In this document: positions 22,259-33,400 of the stretch, in pieces
Layout of the letters: each line of letters begins with the position of its first letter
How positions within the stretch are numbered: the stretch's first letter is position 1
NCBI RefSeq assembly: GCF_003711515.1
Contig: NW_021167084.1
Coordinates: forward strand, 178,821-242,820
Reading direction: 5' to 3'
Length of the DNA stretch: 64,000 nt
DNA from: Sodiomyces alkalinus F11
Taxonomy: Eukaryota; Ascomycota; Sordariomycetes; Glomerellales; Plectosphaerellaceae
Notes under the pieces: model-generated
Told to the model about the DNA's origin: nothing
Database searches by the model: none
Seen by the model: the letters and a program-made list of their open reading frames with translations, nothing else
Program-made: the position numbers and the translations under genes

Positions 22259-22377
22259 ACATACAACACCGGGTATTCGCTGGTGGTCACCCACCCAACT
22301 ACTAATCCAGCCCTTACTAGCTTATCTAAGGGAGAGCGGACGGGATCCCGAGTTTTCTAGTAGGTATGGTCGTATGT
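22259..22377 (-). rRNA. 5S ribosomal RNA, copy 2 (probably a RIP-damaged pseudogene)
   Basis: Same 119-nt length and orientation as copy 1, 77 bp away, with ten differences. Two are the compensated hairpin bases, where this copy has the usual sequence. The other eight are all C-to-T or G-to-A, five of them turning CpA or TpG into TpA, the RIP target. Several fall in paired helices, for example TCCAGTGG to TCTAGTAGG near 22357, so folding should be weakened. A TATA lies at 22403-22406 on the minus strand, 26-29 nt upstream, and an A run (T on the transcript) follows four nt beyond the 3' end, so it was once a complete gene. Confidence 0.8.
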
Positions 22378-22905
22378 GACAGTTTGGTGTTGGTAATTGG
22401 CTTATATCGGTATGAGTTGCTAGGAAAATTGGTGATAGAGTCGGCGGGACGGTTGCATGCTGTTTGGTTCCTCCCACCGACTGCCTCGGTGATGATAATT
22501 TACGACTTGCCGCAGCAACATGCTTACAGGACGACCAATGCTTTGCTCCAAAATATAGCTGCTGGGAACCGTAAGATACCAATGTTCAATTTGCTCGCTA
22601 CATTCGTTGCAGGTGTTGAAATCACGAAAGAACGGTCTGTTAAAAGCGCGAGTCAAACTCGATGTTACTCGGTATCGAAGCATGACGGTGTCCATATTGG
22701 GACTGAAGACTCGGGGAGGGTTCGGAGTCGGTTGCTTCGGATGGAGTCGTTTGTCGAAACCTCGGCCCATATTCCACGTTACCATAAAAAGAAAAGAAAA
22801 GAAAAGAATGACAGGACAAGATCCCATTCCCCTTCGTCTACACGATATATACAACATCCTACATCCCACCAACCAGCCAACTCTTTCCCTCTCCTCCAGG
22901 ACCGT
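22378..22905. other. Intergenic region
   Basis: About 530 bp between 5S copy 2 and the 3' end of the complex I gene. Apart from the 5S TATA element and a GAAAAGAAAAG tract near 22795, I see nothing. Confidence 0.5.
22403..22406 (-). promoter_or_regulatory. TATA element of 5S copy 2
   Basis: TATA on the minus strand, 26-29 nt upstream of 5S copy 2, at the same relative place as in copy 1. Confidence 0.5.
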
Positions 22906-23762
22906 TTACTTGGTAGTATTCTCCGGCGCCACGGCAAAAGTAGGCCGGACAAACCGATCAGAGTGATACACACGGGTATTCTCGCCCAGCAGCTCCTTCT
23001 CGCGCGCCTGGTCCGCGTACCACCGACGCACCTGGTCGCGGTCCTCCTCGGCCTGGAGGAGGGGGATGAGGTGGATGCGCGCCCACATCTTCTCGCGGGC
23101 CAGCTCACTGGGGGGTGGAAGATGCGTTCGTTAGCTGACGTTCGTCTCCAAGGTCGGCACTTGGGGAGAGGGAAGGAGAGGGACGGGATACGTACTTGGC
23201 TTCCCGGATACCCTTGATGAGCTTGTACCATCCGTAGCCCATGACGGCGCCCATGCCGAGGAGGAGGATGCTGGGGCGGAAGCCGCGCGCGGGGAGGTTG
23301 CGCTGTTTGTGGTGGTTAGCATGTCTGTCTTTTTTGTGTGGCAAGTTCGTCTTGGTGCGTCCGGATATTCCCCCAGCCCTCCGTAACCCGCCCTCGACTC
23401 GATGGGTGATTGCATGTCGTGGACTTGGTGAGTGCGTTGTCTGCATGCCTCCACAGATCACTGAAAATCTAGAACGTCATGCTCGTCCTTGTTTCGTGGT
23501 GATCAACGGGGGAATGTCGGATCATGGATGGTCCACGTTCGAACCATCCACTCGGTTATTTCTTTCCATCCGTCCACCAATCCACCCATTCTCGCATCAC
23601 CCCCCACACCCTTCTGCTCTTTCCGTCGCCATGACATGTGCAATTGGCATGAAACCCCATTCGATCCGACCAAACCCCGACAACAGCGGAAACAAAAGCC
23701 AAGCAACCCACCTTGTACTGGACGGCCTGATAGCCTCCTACGGGCGGCAGATCCTGAGGCAT
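22906..23762 (-). CDS. NADH:ubiquinone oxidoreductase subunit, GRIM-19/NDUFA13 homologue
   Basis: Three exons on the minus strand: 23712-23762, 23196-23302 and 22906-23107, giving 119 residues. The product starts MPQDLPPVGGYQAVQYK, continues RNLPARGFRPSILLLGMG with one membrane helix, and ends in a matrix-side helical part with LLQAEEDRDQVRRWYADQ and SDRFVRPTF. This is the conserved layout of the B16.6/GRIM-19 accessory subunit of respiratory complex I, which spans the inner mitochondrial membrane. There is no cleavable presequence, as in the family. The first intron is long for this window (409 bp), the second 88 bp; the junction codon AAT yields REANELAREKMWARI, as expected. Length fits the fungal family. 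Confidence 0.93.
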
Positions 23763-24780
23763 GGTTGTGAATGCGCGTCTCTTCTAAATCACTCCGTGTA
23801 TCTCTGGTGAATATCTCCCGAACCCGTCACGATGGCAACGGGTCGTCGAAGCCCTGGCAGTTCGGCTATCGTCTTTCGACTCGATTCGATTCGCTTCGTC
23901 TCGATCGCTCGCTCGCTCGCTCAATTCGTGAGCTAGGCGACAGGGCGCAGGTCGTAAAACTCGCCTTTTTCGAAGTTCGAATTCAACCACGCGAGGGGTC
24001 GTGGTTAGGTGACTTGAGGTCGGGTGAGGTCGTTGTCGAGGACGGTGGTCAATTTCGAATGCGGTGATTGATTGATTCTTGATTCCACTTCCAGCCTCGG
24101 AAGAATATGGCACGATTACATAAGACGACCTTTCGTTGAATTGGTCAGTCCAATTGGACTGTTTTCATTGGCCTGACTCGGTTACTCATCCGGCCCGCGT
24201 TGTTACTCACCGGCTCACCTGCTTCACCGGCCTCACCGAGCTCCTGAAACCAGACATCTCGCACTCTGGTGGTGACGGATGACAGACAAAGACCCTCTGA
24301 TAAGACTCTAGTATATATGACATTGTATACAGTTATATTAATGTTAATAAGAAGATATCCGTTAATGATGATGCCCATAGCGATGCTCAGAACACTTTAA
24401 GCATACATTCACGACAACGTATTATATTGCTTCCTCTGCTTTATGGTAACTGCGTATCATAACGGCGACATCCACCCAAAATATATATTTGAAGCGCGCA
24501 AAACCCTGAACCCCAGCATCTGCATTCAATTGCCTACCCATTAACATATATCTCTACTCAATATGCTCTGCGCCAAAGCCTTGAAGCACAAATCACCCAC
24601 CAAAGCGCCCGTCCTCCGTGCAGCGCAGATAATAAAGAAACGAAGAAGAGGAAAAAAGCAATACTAGCGGTAGCAATAAGAACCCCCAAACCCCACAAAG
24701 CCCTTTTGTTCCTTCAGCAGAGAAGTAGGAGAAAAAGACATTTCCGTCAAAACGCCCACGCCATGCAACACAACACCAAT

Positions 24781-24876
24781 GCCTGCCTTGCCTTGCCTTG
24801 CCATGTCCATGTCGTGCCTTTGCCTTGACCTTGCCTTGACCTTGCCTTGACCATGACCTGTACCTTGACCTTGACC
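24781..24876. repeat. CCTTG / CCTTGA degenerate tandem repeat
   Basis: Pentamer CCTTG and hexamer CCTTGA units alternate over about 95 bp with a few substitutions. It looks like a decaying microsatellite. Confidence 0.75.
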
Positions 24877-24989
24877 TTTCCCTGTTCGCCTCTGCTGCCT
24901 CTGCCATTCGCATTTTGCGCCTCGGAAAGAGCTGGGTATACTGAGAACAAAGTAGAATGGGAGACAGAAAGGAAAAGCAAAACTAAAAT

Positions 24990-25019
24990 AAATAATAATA
25001 ATAATAATAATAATAATAA
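24990..25019. repeat. (AAT)n microsatellite
   Basis: About ten uninterrupted AAT triplets. Confidence 0.9.
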
Positions 25020-25274
25020 ACAAACACCCTCGGACCATACTCAGAGTCAACCGACAAGTTGCGCGAGTTGGATGGATTCCCTCTTGGGTAGAACAGCAGT
25101 GGTGGTGGCGAATGGCCCGCGAGCAAGTCGCCCTGAAATGATATACCGTCGTCCTGTGGTTCCGCCGACATCATATGTAGAATGTGGGAGACAGAAAAAC
25201 TCATCTCCTTCAACCGAGTCACCTCGGCGTTCGTTCGTGCCAGGTCGGTACATCCGCTGGACAGAATCTGGCTT

Positions 25275-25478
25275 CTAGCCTTCGCTCACGTTGAGCTCCT
25301 TCTCGAGCTCGGCCTCGAGGGCCGCCACCAGTTCGGCGTCGGCGTCCCAGTCGGCGTGTTCTCGACCGTAGTAGCTTTCGCCCGCCTGCGCAAAGGCCGT
25401 CTCCACATCGCCGTCGACATCGTCGTCGTGGCCATGATGCCGGGGATGACAGTTGCCGTTGACGCAAGGAGGAGGCTT
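25275..25478 (-). other. Possible alternative C-terminal exon of FCP1
   Basis: After the FCP1 TAG stop the same frame stays open for 67 more codons and ends at TAG 25275-25277. Its last part reads ALEAELEKEL, nearly repeating DLEAELEKELE just before the FCP1 stop. A 123-bp intron (25361-25483, GTTAGA..CGAG) would join the two in frame and replace the stop. The donor is poor, so this may instead be a decayed tail or a reading-frame coincidence. Confidence 0.4.
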
Positions 25479-28274
25479 CTAACCCCCGGTCGCGTCCGCC
25501 TCAAGCTCCTTCTCGAGTTCCGCCTCGAGATCGGCCCCAAAGTCGTCGTCGTCGTGGTCGTTGTCGTCGTCTTCAGCGTTTGCCGCGTCATTATTGTTGC
25601 CGCCACTGCCAGCAATCTTCTTCTGCGCCGCCGCCACTTCGTCTTCGTCGCCCGTGACCTGCGGCGTAGGGAGACTGCTGCTGGTCGACTCGCCGCCCGC
25701 GTACGACGGCATGTGCACCACCCCACTCAGCTTGGACGCGCCGCGGTCCTTAGCCACGCGTTGCCTCTTGGCGAGGACGCTCCCTTCGCGTTCCGAATCG
25801 TCGTCGTCCCCGTCGTGGTCGGCCGCTTTCCGTTTGGTCCCGCCGGGGCCGGACTTTTGGGATCCGTCTTCGTCCGAGACGCCTCCTTCCGACTCGTCGG
25901 CTGTGCCGCGCGATGATGATCCGCCGTCACCGTCACCGTCACCCTCACCCTCACCCTCACCATCCTCCGAGTCGTCGACGTCGCTGCCGAGAAACTCGCG
26001 CATCTCGTCGTCAATACCGCCCCAGTCGAACGTTTTCAGGTCATCAATGGGGCTCCCGGCGCTGAAATCGGGCGCGAAATCATCGTCCCCGTCACCGTCG
26101 TTGGCATTTTCCTCGTCTTCGTCGTCGTCTTCATCCGCACCTTCAACGTCCTCGTCGTCCTCGTCGAACAAGTGCTGTTCGGTGAGCGGCAACGTGCCGG
26201 GCTCGCCAGTCGTTCCCGATGCGGTGCGGTTCGCGTCGGTCTCGGTCTCGGTCTCGGCCTTGCCCTGGTACTGGTCATTGCCCTGGTCCTGGCTCCCGGC
26301 CCTTCCGTCGACAGCAACGCCGTTGCGTCTCCTCTCGTGGGACGTCGGCACATGAACGACGTAGGGTGTCTCGTCAAGGTGCCTCCACTGGCTCAGACAG
26401 TCGGTGAGCCAGTTTTGGTTGACAATCTTGATGCTCGGAATGCGCAAGGCCTGGCGGACTTTCTGGGTCCCCGTGCGGGAGGGCGCCACGACGACGTGGG
26501 TGACGTTGTTGGTGACCCTGGTCTGGATCTCGGCGCCGAAGCTCATGGCCTGCAGACCGATTTCGGATTGCATCACGTCGATGCCCAGGGGTACAATGCC
26601 CGACATGACGATGACGGTGTCCTGAAGGACCCTGGACTTGAGCTCGTCGAGCACCTCGCCGACGTCGGGCACCATGGAGAGGTCGACGCCGTCGTCGGCC
26701 GACTGTTTGCGATGCCTCTCGTGCGAGGGCGCCTGCTTGGGAGGCGAATCGCGGCGGGCGGCCCGCTTGGCGTCGTAGAGCTTGTAAAACTCGGTATGGA
26801 TTTCCGTCAGGTGTTGCTGGAGGTGGAAGAGCTCTTCGTCGTCGTCACGAAGCACTTGAGAGCGGTGGTGATGGTGCTCGCCGTCTTCCGAGTCGGTGGT
26901 CTCGCTTTCTTTGTCCAGGGCTTCTTGGAGGTGGAGCAGCGGCCGGTCCTTGATCTGATGTTCCAACGACCGCTCCTGCTCCTTGGTCTGCTCTATCTGC
27001 AGCTGTTTGTCGTCGCCGTTGCTCATGCTGATCAAGTCATCGATGGCAGACGGTCTGTTGGTGGTGGAGGGGGCCGTGGCACCAGACGGTGTGGTGGCGT
27101 TGGAGTTGGTGTTGGCATTCCCGTTGATAGTAGGAGTGGTGGTACTACTGGTGGCATCAGTAGTGGTAGTAGCGGCAGTAGTGGCAGTAGTGGGAGTAGT
27201 GGCAGTAGTGGTAGTGCTAGTGGCAGCAGGCGCCGGCGCGATGGGTGCCGGCAACAGGTCGCGGCGCTTAGGCAAGAAGCTCGAGTTTATGTCACCGATG
27301 CCCTTGAAGAAATCATAGGGGACGACCTTGATGAGGTTGGGACGGTTGCGGGGCCAAACATCAGCGCGATCATCAATGATGACGACCATGTTGGTGCTGA
27401 CGGGGAAGAGGCGCTGAAGGCTCTTGGCCAGAATACTCCCATTCTCATCGCGGCTGATGACGCGGTTGCCGAAGAGCTTCTGGTGGGGGTCGACGATCTT
27501 GGCAATGTTGAGGGCGTAGGCGCGGGTGCCCATGGTGTAGACGTGGAGCTCGTACCTCTCGGCGATGGCCTCGAGGAAGTCGACGAGGCCGGGGCGCATC
27601 TTGACGTAGTACCAGCAGCCCGAGGTGACGGCGCCGCGCGGGGCGGCGGCGTCGTCGTTGAGCTGGAAGCGGCGGACGTCCTTGACGGCGTCGTAGTTGG
27701 GGTTGGACGGGTCCTCCATCCACTCGCCGACGGTGGGCTCGATGCAGGCGTGGATGATGGTCTGGTCGAGGTCGACGACGAGGCTGAGCTTGCGCTGGCG
27801 GAGGAGGCGGCGCTGGGTGTCGTGCTCGGCGCGGGTGGCGAGGCCGCTGCTGACCATGAGGCCGGTCTGGTCGTGGGTCATGTTGATGGTGGCGCGGTGG
27901 GTGTCGAGGCTGTCGGAGGCCCAGGAGACCTCGGTCATGTCCTTGCCGCAGACGGCGCAGAGCCCGTGGAACTGGATCTCGTGGCTGCAGGCCTCGTCGA
28001 CCTCGAGGCAGGGCAGGTCGCGGTGGACGGGGTCGCCCTCGCGCAGGAGCCAGGCCTTGAGGGTGCCCTCGACGGGGCTGTCCCAGGTGGCGACGGTGGT
28101 CTGCTCCTCCTGCCAGGCGGAGCCGGAGACGTGGTCGCCGACCTCTTTCATCCATTTGAAGGAGTATTCCAGAATGCTTTCTTGTCGCTGGACGGGATCG
28201 CCGGGGGATTTGAGGAGTTTGGTGATGGTGATGGGGTAGCGCAAGCGCGTACCCAGGCAGATTTGCTTGCCCAT
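25479..28274 (-). CDS. FCP1: RNA polymerase II CTD phosphatase FCP1
   Basis: One exon of 931 residues. The N-terminus has the biotinyl-like part of FCP1 (LRYPITITKLL, EACSHEIQFHGLCAVCGKDMTEV). The FCPH phosphatase domain follows, with the catalytic DLDQT motif (D168 and D170) and IIDDRADVW. Next come a long Thr/Ala-rich linker near residues 345-415 and a BRCT domain at about 545-640 (VMSGIVPLG, VTHVVVA, WLTDCLSQW). The C-terminus is very acidic, with runs of Asp/Glu. The protein removes phosphates, chiefly from Ser2, of the Pol II C-terminal repeats and recycles the polymerase; the acidic tail is where the yeast protein binds TFIIF. See the separate note on a possible extra 3' exon. The opposite strand carries a long open frame that is only a GC-rich shadow. 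Confidence 0.94.
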   Translation of the reverse strand: MGKQICLGTRLRYPITITKLLKSPGDPVQRQESILEYSFKWMKEVGDHVSGSAWQEEQTTVATWDSPVEGTLKAWLLREGDPVHRDLPCLEVDEACSHEIQFHGLCAVCGKDMTEVSWASDSLDTHRATINMTHDQTGLMVSSGLATRAEHDTQRRLLRQRKLSLVVDLDQTIIHACIEPTVGEWMEDPSNPNYDAVKDVRRFQLNDDAAAPRGAVTSGCWYYVKMRPGLVDFLEAIAERYELHVYTMGTRAYALNIAKIVDPHQKLFGNRVISRDENGSILAKSLQRLFPVSTNMVVIIDDRADVWPRNRPNLIKVVPYDFFKGIGDINSSFLPKRRDLLPAPIAPAPAATSTTTTATTPTTATTAATTTTDATSSTTTPTINGNANTNSNATTPSGATAPSTTNRPSAIDDLISMSNGDDKQLQIEQTKEQERSLEHQIKDRPLLHLQEALDKESETTDSEDGEHHHHRSQVLRDDDEELFHLQQHLTEIHTEFYKLYDAKRAARRDSPPKQAPSHERHRKQSADDGVDLSMVPDVGEVLDELKSRVLQDTVIVMSGIVPLGIDVMQSEIGLQAMSFGAEIQTRVTNNVTHVVVAPSRTGTQKVRQALRIPSIKIVNQNWLTDCLSQWRHLDETPYVVHVPTSHERRRNGVAVDGRAGSQDQGNDQYQGKAETETETDANRTASGTTGEPGTLPLTEQHLFDEDDEDVEGADEDDDEDEENANDGDGDDDFAPDFSAGSPIDDLKTFDWGGIDDEMREFLGSDVDDSEDGEGEGEGDGDGDGGSSSRGTADESEGGVSDEDGSQKSGPGGTKRKAADHDGDDDDSEREGSVLAKRQRVAKDRGASKLSGVVHMPSYAGGESTSSSLPTPQVTGDEDEVAAAQKKIAGSGGNNNDAANAEDDDNDHDDDDFGADLEAELEKELEADATGG

Positions 28275-28642
28275 GACACTTGTGGGGGCAGGCGACGCTG
28301 TATTTTGCTTTCGCTTTTGCTTGTGCGACCTACAAATCGTCGAGTTTTAACTGATTCTAGAGAGAGGTAGTTAGCAGGTGACGGTCAAAAGAAAGAAAAA
28401 GAAAAAAAGACATACCTTGGGAGGAGCTTCCCCGATGGTACTCAAAATGGGTGTGGGTGAAGGTTCCAATCCCATGGCATCGAGCCGGGGTGGCAGACGC
28501 GACAAAATGTCGAGGATCGCGAATCGCGTAGTGGGCACGGGTGCTTTCTTCAAGAAGTTCTGAGCAAGCGCAACTTGAAGAAGCAACAATGATGCGAAGG
28601 GGCAGGTAAGGTAGGTAGGTGGAAGGTCGGATAGGCGTGGAT

Positions 28643-28687
28643 GTATTCCGTATTCCGTATTCCGTATTCCGTACTCCGTATTCTGTA
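28643..28687. repeat. GTATTCC tandem repeat
   Basis: A 7-bp unit (GTATTCC) repeats about six times, the last copies diverged. Confidence 0.85.
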
Positions 28688-28960
28688 CCGGTATTCCGCA
28701 CTCGGTAGCTTGCTGGTGGCAAATGGAAGGAAGCTATTCCGAAATGGGAGAATCTGCGAGATTCGGGTGTTTTTGCGCGCGTGTGTGCGTATGAGAGAGG
28801 CGGATAGAGAGTAAGATCAAGATGGTGTGTTGATGTTGACACGAAGGTGTTGGAGTATCCGTAGATCTGGAGGGTGATGTGGTGATGGGTGGGACAGAAT
28901 TGAGTGGGAGAAAGCTAGTAGCTATTTCCAAATTGTTGGTTGTGACGGCGATGGAAAGAT

Positions 28961-28990
28961 TGTGATCGTGATCGTGATCGTGATCGTGAC
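28961..28990. repeat. GTGATC tandem repeat
   Basis: The hexamer GTGATC repeats four to five times without interruption. Confidence 0.88.
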
Positions 28991-30467
28991 GGGGAAAGCG
29001 GTGGAGGACGTTTCTCGGAAGTCGCAGTTATGAATTTCCGTCGATGGGGCTCCACAATGCGACTGTGACAACTCCACAGTGACGCCACCACAGCAGCTGC
29101 GAGGGTCGCGACAGCCGACTGGGCAGTGGTGACAGTGGAGAGGGGAAGGAGGTACCTAAGGTAAGGTAGCTTAAGTACTGTATGTACTCGGTACTCCGGA
29201 CTCTAAGGTAAGGTAGGTACTCTCAAAGGACGGGAAATGTTCGATATGTAAGGGTGAATAGTATCCGTATATAGCAATCCGGCTCGGTAATTTTGTCGAA
29301 ATGCAGACAAGAAGACCCAAATAGCTGACAGGCTAGTGTATCTTCTTTTGCCCTCTCTTTTTCCGGAGCCTTTGTGTTGGGTTATGCGCCAAGGGACCAG
29401 GTGGAATGGATGTAGAGGTGGAGGTAGGGGTGAGGTGAAGGTAAGGCGAAGGTAGTGTACGGTGAGAGCGAGAGATGAAGTAACGTGGGGGGATCCTTTT
29501 TTGGGAGCTTCGGTCTGCCGTATGTCGGTCGTACAATGTCGTCGGCCGGGAAAATACCTGGTAAGAACAACCAACCCAAAAAGGCGGGAAAGGCATAATA
29601 AAAAGAGGTGGGATGCCACGTCCTATTTGTACTTACCCGTCCTCCCCTTTGTGTCCAACTGCGGGGTCCCGGCTGACAACGCCTGTCAACTGTCTGTCAG
29701 CGTCTGGCAACATACAAATTTCGTTCCCTCTACACCAATCCCGTCGTACTTTGTACTTCGTTGGTTGGTAAGGTACTTAAGCTTAGTGGGATGACGAAAC
29801 AGGACCAACGGGTGCCTACGAAGTAGACGGTATGGTACTCAATACTGAAGGCGACGAGATGCAAGCTTATTATTTGCTGTATCCAGTACAAAAGAGAAGA
29901 ATGGGCAGACTTCCAGTTGGTATTCCAAAACTTCCGGTTCCCTTCACTCATCGTATTCGGCCTCGTGGTTCGGGTTGTGCTCGGGTCATCAAAGAACCAA
30001 GAACCAAATTCTCTCTCCTTAAGAATCAAAGCGAATATTCCAAACGTTTTTTCTATTCCAATTTATTGTCCTATGATTTATTTTGGTCGTTTCTATCTAA
30101 GACTATGTTAGTAGATCGAACCATCTCGCTTCCCTCGAGAGCACAGTGGATATAGCCATCTCTACTCCGTATATCGCTCTATTCCCCATGCCCTCGGTCC
30201 CTATTCATGTTGCCCGCAATGGCTTCATTCTTTCCTTTTTTTTTTTTTTTTGATTTATTCTCGTTTTTCTGTTTCTACCTCCTTCCCACCCGGTAGCTGC
30301 TAGTACCGCGTCTGGAGTGTTGTAGAGATAAAAGACTTCACGAAGCGAATGTGAATATGCTGTGCTGCTTCTTATTCTCCCACCTGTCCAATTTCTTCAC
30401 TACCCAGACTCTGTATGAGTATGAATACGATGTAGCATAATGTCATTCCGTCATTCCCTCCAGCTGC

Positions 30468-33400
30468 TCACGCAGAAGCCTGCACAACCCTAAACCCCTC
30501 CGCCACAACCTTCGCAATCTCCTCATTCTTATGCGGCAACAACCCCAGCGCAAACGCCACATCATTCCACTGCCTCTCCGTCTCGCACCGCCCCAGCCTC
30601 GCCGCCAGCTTATCCGCCAACTGCCTCGCATGCCGGTCCTTCTCCACGAACCCAAGCAAAAACTTGACAATCCGCCGGAAACTCTCCTCGCCCAGCGACC
30701 GCTCCGCCGACAACAACCCAAACATGTCGACAAAGTGGTTGTACACCGCGTTGTCCTTGGTGCTGAGCTCCGTGAAGAACATCCGCGCCAGGTCCGCGAT
30801 CCGCCGGTCCGGATCCTCCATGCACTTCGCCATCTCCCCCAGCTGGCCCTTGACCTTGACCTGGCCCGCGAGAATCAAGAACGTCAGCGTCATGAGGCAC
30901 GTGCGCTTCACCGACGCGTCGCCGTCCGCCAGCCGCCGGTACAAAAAGTCCGTGTTCTCGTCGATCAGGTGGTTGAAGCACACCGCCATGTCGCCCAGCG
31001 CGATCACCGCGTTGGACCGCACCGTCGGGTCCGGCGACCGCTCCATGATCGTGATGAGCAGCGGGAGGTTGGCCTCGCAGTACTCCGAGCTCACGCACAT
31101 CAGCTTCGCCAGGCAGAGAGTCGCCGCCGCCTGCAGGCCCTTGTCGGCGTACGTCGTGTTGTTGGCGCAGATCTCCGACACCAGGGGCCCGAAGTGCGCC
31201 AGGAGGGAGTCGGATCCGTACAGGAGTTCCCGCTCCCGAATGTCCGCCATGGCGTCGGTAAAGTCGTCTTCCGTCGTGCCGCCGATCAGGTCTAGGTCGT
31301 CGCTCTCGGGCACTTGTTTCTCGTCTTCCTCCTTGGACCTCTGCTGCCCCGCCGACCCGGACCCGGACCCGGACCCGGACCCGGACCTGGCCATCTTATC
31401 CTTCTCCAGGTCCTGCTTGCGCCGCTTGAAATCGAGCTCGCAGAGTTCGAGGTGCACAATCTGCTTGATGGCCACATGTCCCACGATGAACAGGAGCTGG
31501 GAAAGGTTGACCGCCGCGTCGCGCTTGCGGGCCGGCTGCCCAGCCAACGTCGTCTGACTACCATCCCCGTCAGCCCCCCCTGGTGCTGCTGCTGCTGCTG
31601 CTGCTACCTGTTGTGTCATCGTCTGCGTCTCGTCCCGTGAGACCGGTCTCGACTGCGGCGCAAAGACGCGCCTCGCCCTCCTCCGGATGATTTCCGAGCA
31701 GAGAATATCCGGGTGCTTGGAGATGGAATAAATCGCATTGATCGCCTGCTCCGCGACGCCGTACCACTCCTTGCTCTCCGACGGCACCTCGGTAATGGCG
31801 GCCAGCTTAGCCAGCACGGCGTGGTCGTTCGGCAGCCGCGAGAACTTGACGCCCGAGTCCTTGGCCTGCCGGCTCGTGGGATTGATCCGCTGGAGCGCGA
31901 TGCACGTGTACTTGGCCAGCTGGAGGTCGCTCCGCCCGTGCGCCCCGAGGCCCGTGCGAAGCATCGTCTCCATCTCGCCCACCACGATCTCCGGGCTCGC
32001 CGTCGCCAGCATGCCCAGCACGATGATGGCGCCGCGTCGCTGCTTGGGCGAGATCTCCCGCTTCTGCACGCCGTACACCTGCCACAGCTTGGTGACCACG
32101 AGCTCTGGGATCATCCCCGCCTTCATCATCGTGCTCAGGAGCTGCTCCAGCGACGTGAGCTCGGCTGGTGTGGCCCCGAACGTCAAGCTGATCATGTTCC
32201 GCGCAACGTAGTTGGCCGCGTCGTTCTGGCTGAACGAGTCGGGCGCCTCGAAGAACAGCCGCCGATACGTGTCGATGAGGTGCGTCTGCACGCCCCTGCC
32301 TTCGTCGCTGTTCCCCTTGGTCCAGATGAGCCGCAGCATCCGCCGGATGCCCACCTTGTTCTGCTCAATGTTGTAGGCGTCCCCGACCTCGAAGAAGTCC
32401 ATGGCTTCGATCACCTCGCTCTTGTTCTTGGAGCCGAGGAGCTGGCAGATGATGCCGGTGGCTTCGTGGAGTACGTCGATGAAGCGGAGCGCTTCGCTGT
32501 AATACCTCTTCGTTAAGGTGAGTTTCTCGATGGCTTCCGAGGTGGCCGCCTCTTCCTGCGCCCTTCGGACGGCCTCGATCTTTTGTTCTTCCGTCATCGG
32601 CTGCTGCTGCTTTTGCGGCGACTCGGGCATCTGGGTAGGGTCATCCAGGAGCGCACTGTCTACCGTGTTGTTCGCGTTGCCTTCCAGGTCCGGCGCGCCG
32701 GCCGGTGGTTTAAGCGAGTTGAGCTCCTCGTCCACCTTGTCTAGCCGGGCTTGCCAGTCCTTGCGCGAAAGCTGTGCGCCGTGCATCACGGTGAAGGGAT
32801 GCGTCTTGATGAGGGTGGCGAGCAGCTTGATGGCGTTGCGTCGCACGTTGCTGCTCTTGTCCTCGAGGCTGCGGCAGGCCAGTTCGGCAGCCCTTTGCCT
32901 CCGCTTGGGGAACTTTTGTTCCAGTTCGCACATCTTGATGTAGACCTGAATCGTCCTGCAACGGCTGTAGGGGTTGATGTCGAGGAAGCGCTCTTCCAGG
33001 ACGTCGAAGAAGGCATTCAGTTGGGACTTGTGGTTCTCTCCCCGTTCTTCTTGCTTGCTGAGGTATACGACCATGTTGCCGCAAACTTCGATGAGGGCGC
33101 AGCGGAGAGTGTACGACTTGGGGTCTGGTTAGAAAGAGGAAGAAAAAAAAAAGAAGTAAAAAACCCCCCAAAAGGGGCTGGGGAGGCAGAGTGCTTTCTC
33201 TACGAACCTCGCTATCGAGCTGCTTGGCCAGCATGGTCATCTGCTTGATGACCAGCCGAGGCGCCAGCTCGGAGAGCTTGACGACAAACTGGGACACCGA
33301 CTTGGGCCCCTTGGTGTCGTTACTGTTGAACTCCTTGTTACTGAGCTCGCGCAGAATCTCGTCGGCAAGCTGGGGGTAATCGTAATTATCGGCAAGGATG

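Larger units (their letters stand above)
23763..25274. other. Intergenic region with simple repeats
   Basis: 1.5 kb upstream of the complex I gene and downstream of FCP1. It contains a short GCTC run near 23910, CCTTG/CCTTGA repeats at 24781-24876 and an AAT run near 25000. No gene seen. Confidence 0.55.
28275..30467. other. Intergenic region
   Basis: 2.2 kb between FCP1 and the 3' end of CND1. It carries two short tandem repeats, listed separately, and a cluster of GTAC/CTTACC words at 29150-29225. Open frames such as 29832-30155 have no recognisable content, and I support no gene. Confidence 0.55.

Noticed and set aside
22366..23217. Plus-strand frame of 283 codons over 5S copy 2 and the complex I gene
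   Set aside because: Starts inside an rRNA gene and runs antisense through GRIM-19 exons and introns.
23530..23550. tRNA T-arm-like word GTTCGAACC
   Set aside because: It lies in the long intron of the complex I gene and lacks matching acceptor, D and anticodon arms.
26172..28370. Plus-strand open frame of 732 codons opposite FCP1
   Set aside because: Gly/Val/Asp-rich low-complexity translation mirroring FCP1 codons; no domain recognised.
29832..30155. 107-codon frame between FCP1 and CND1
   Set aside because: No recognisable motif, not supported by codon bias like that of neighbouring genes.
30531..31295. Plus-strand frames inside CND1
   Set aside because: Antisense translation of HEAT-repeat codons without family features.
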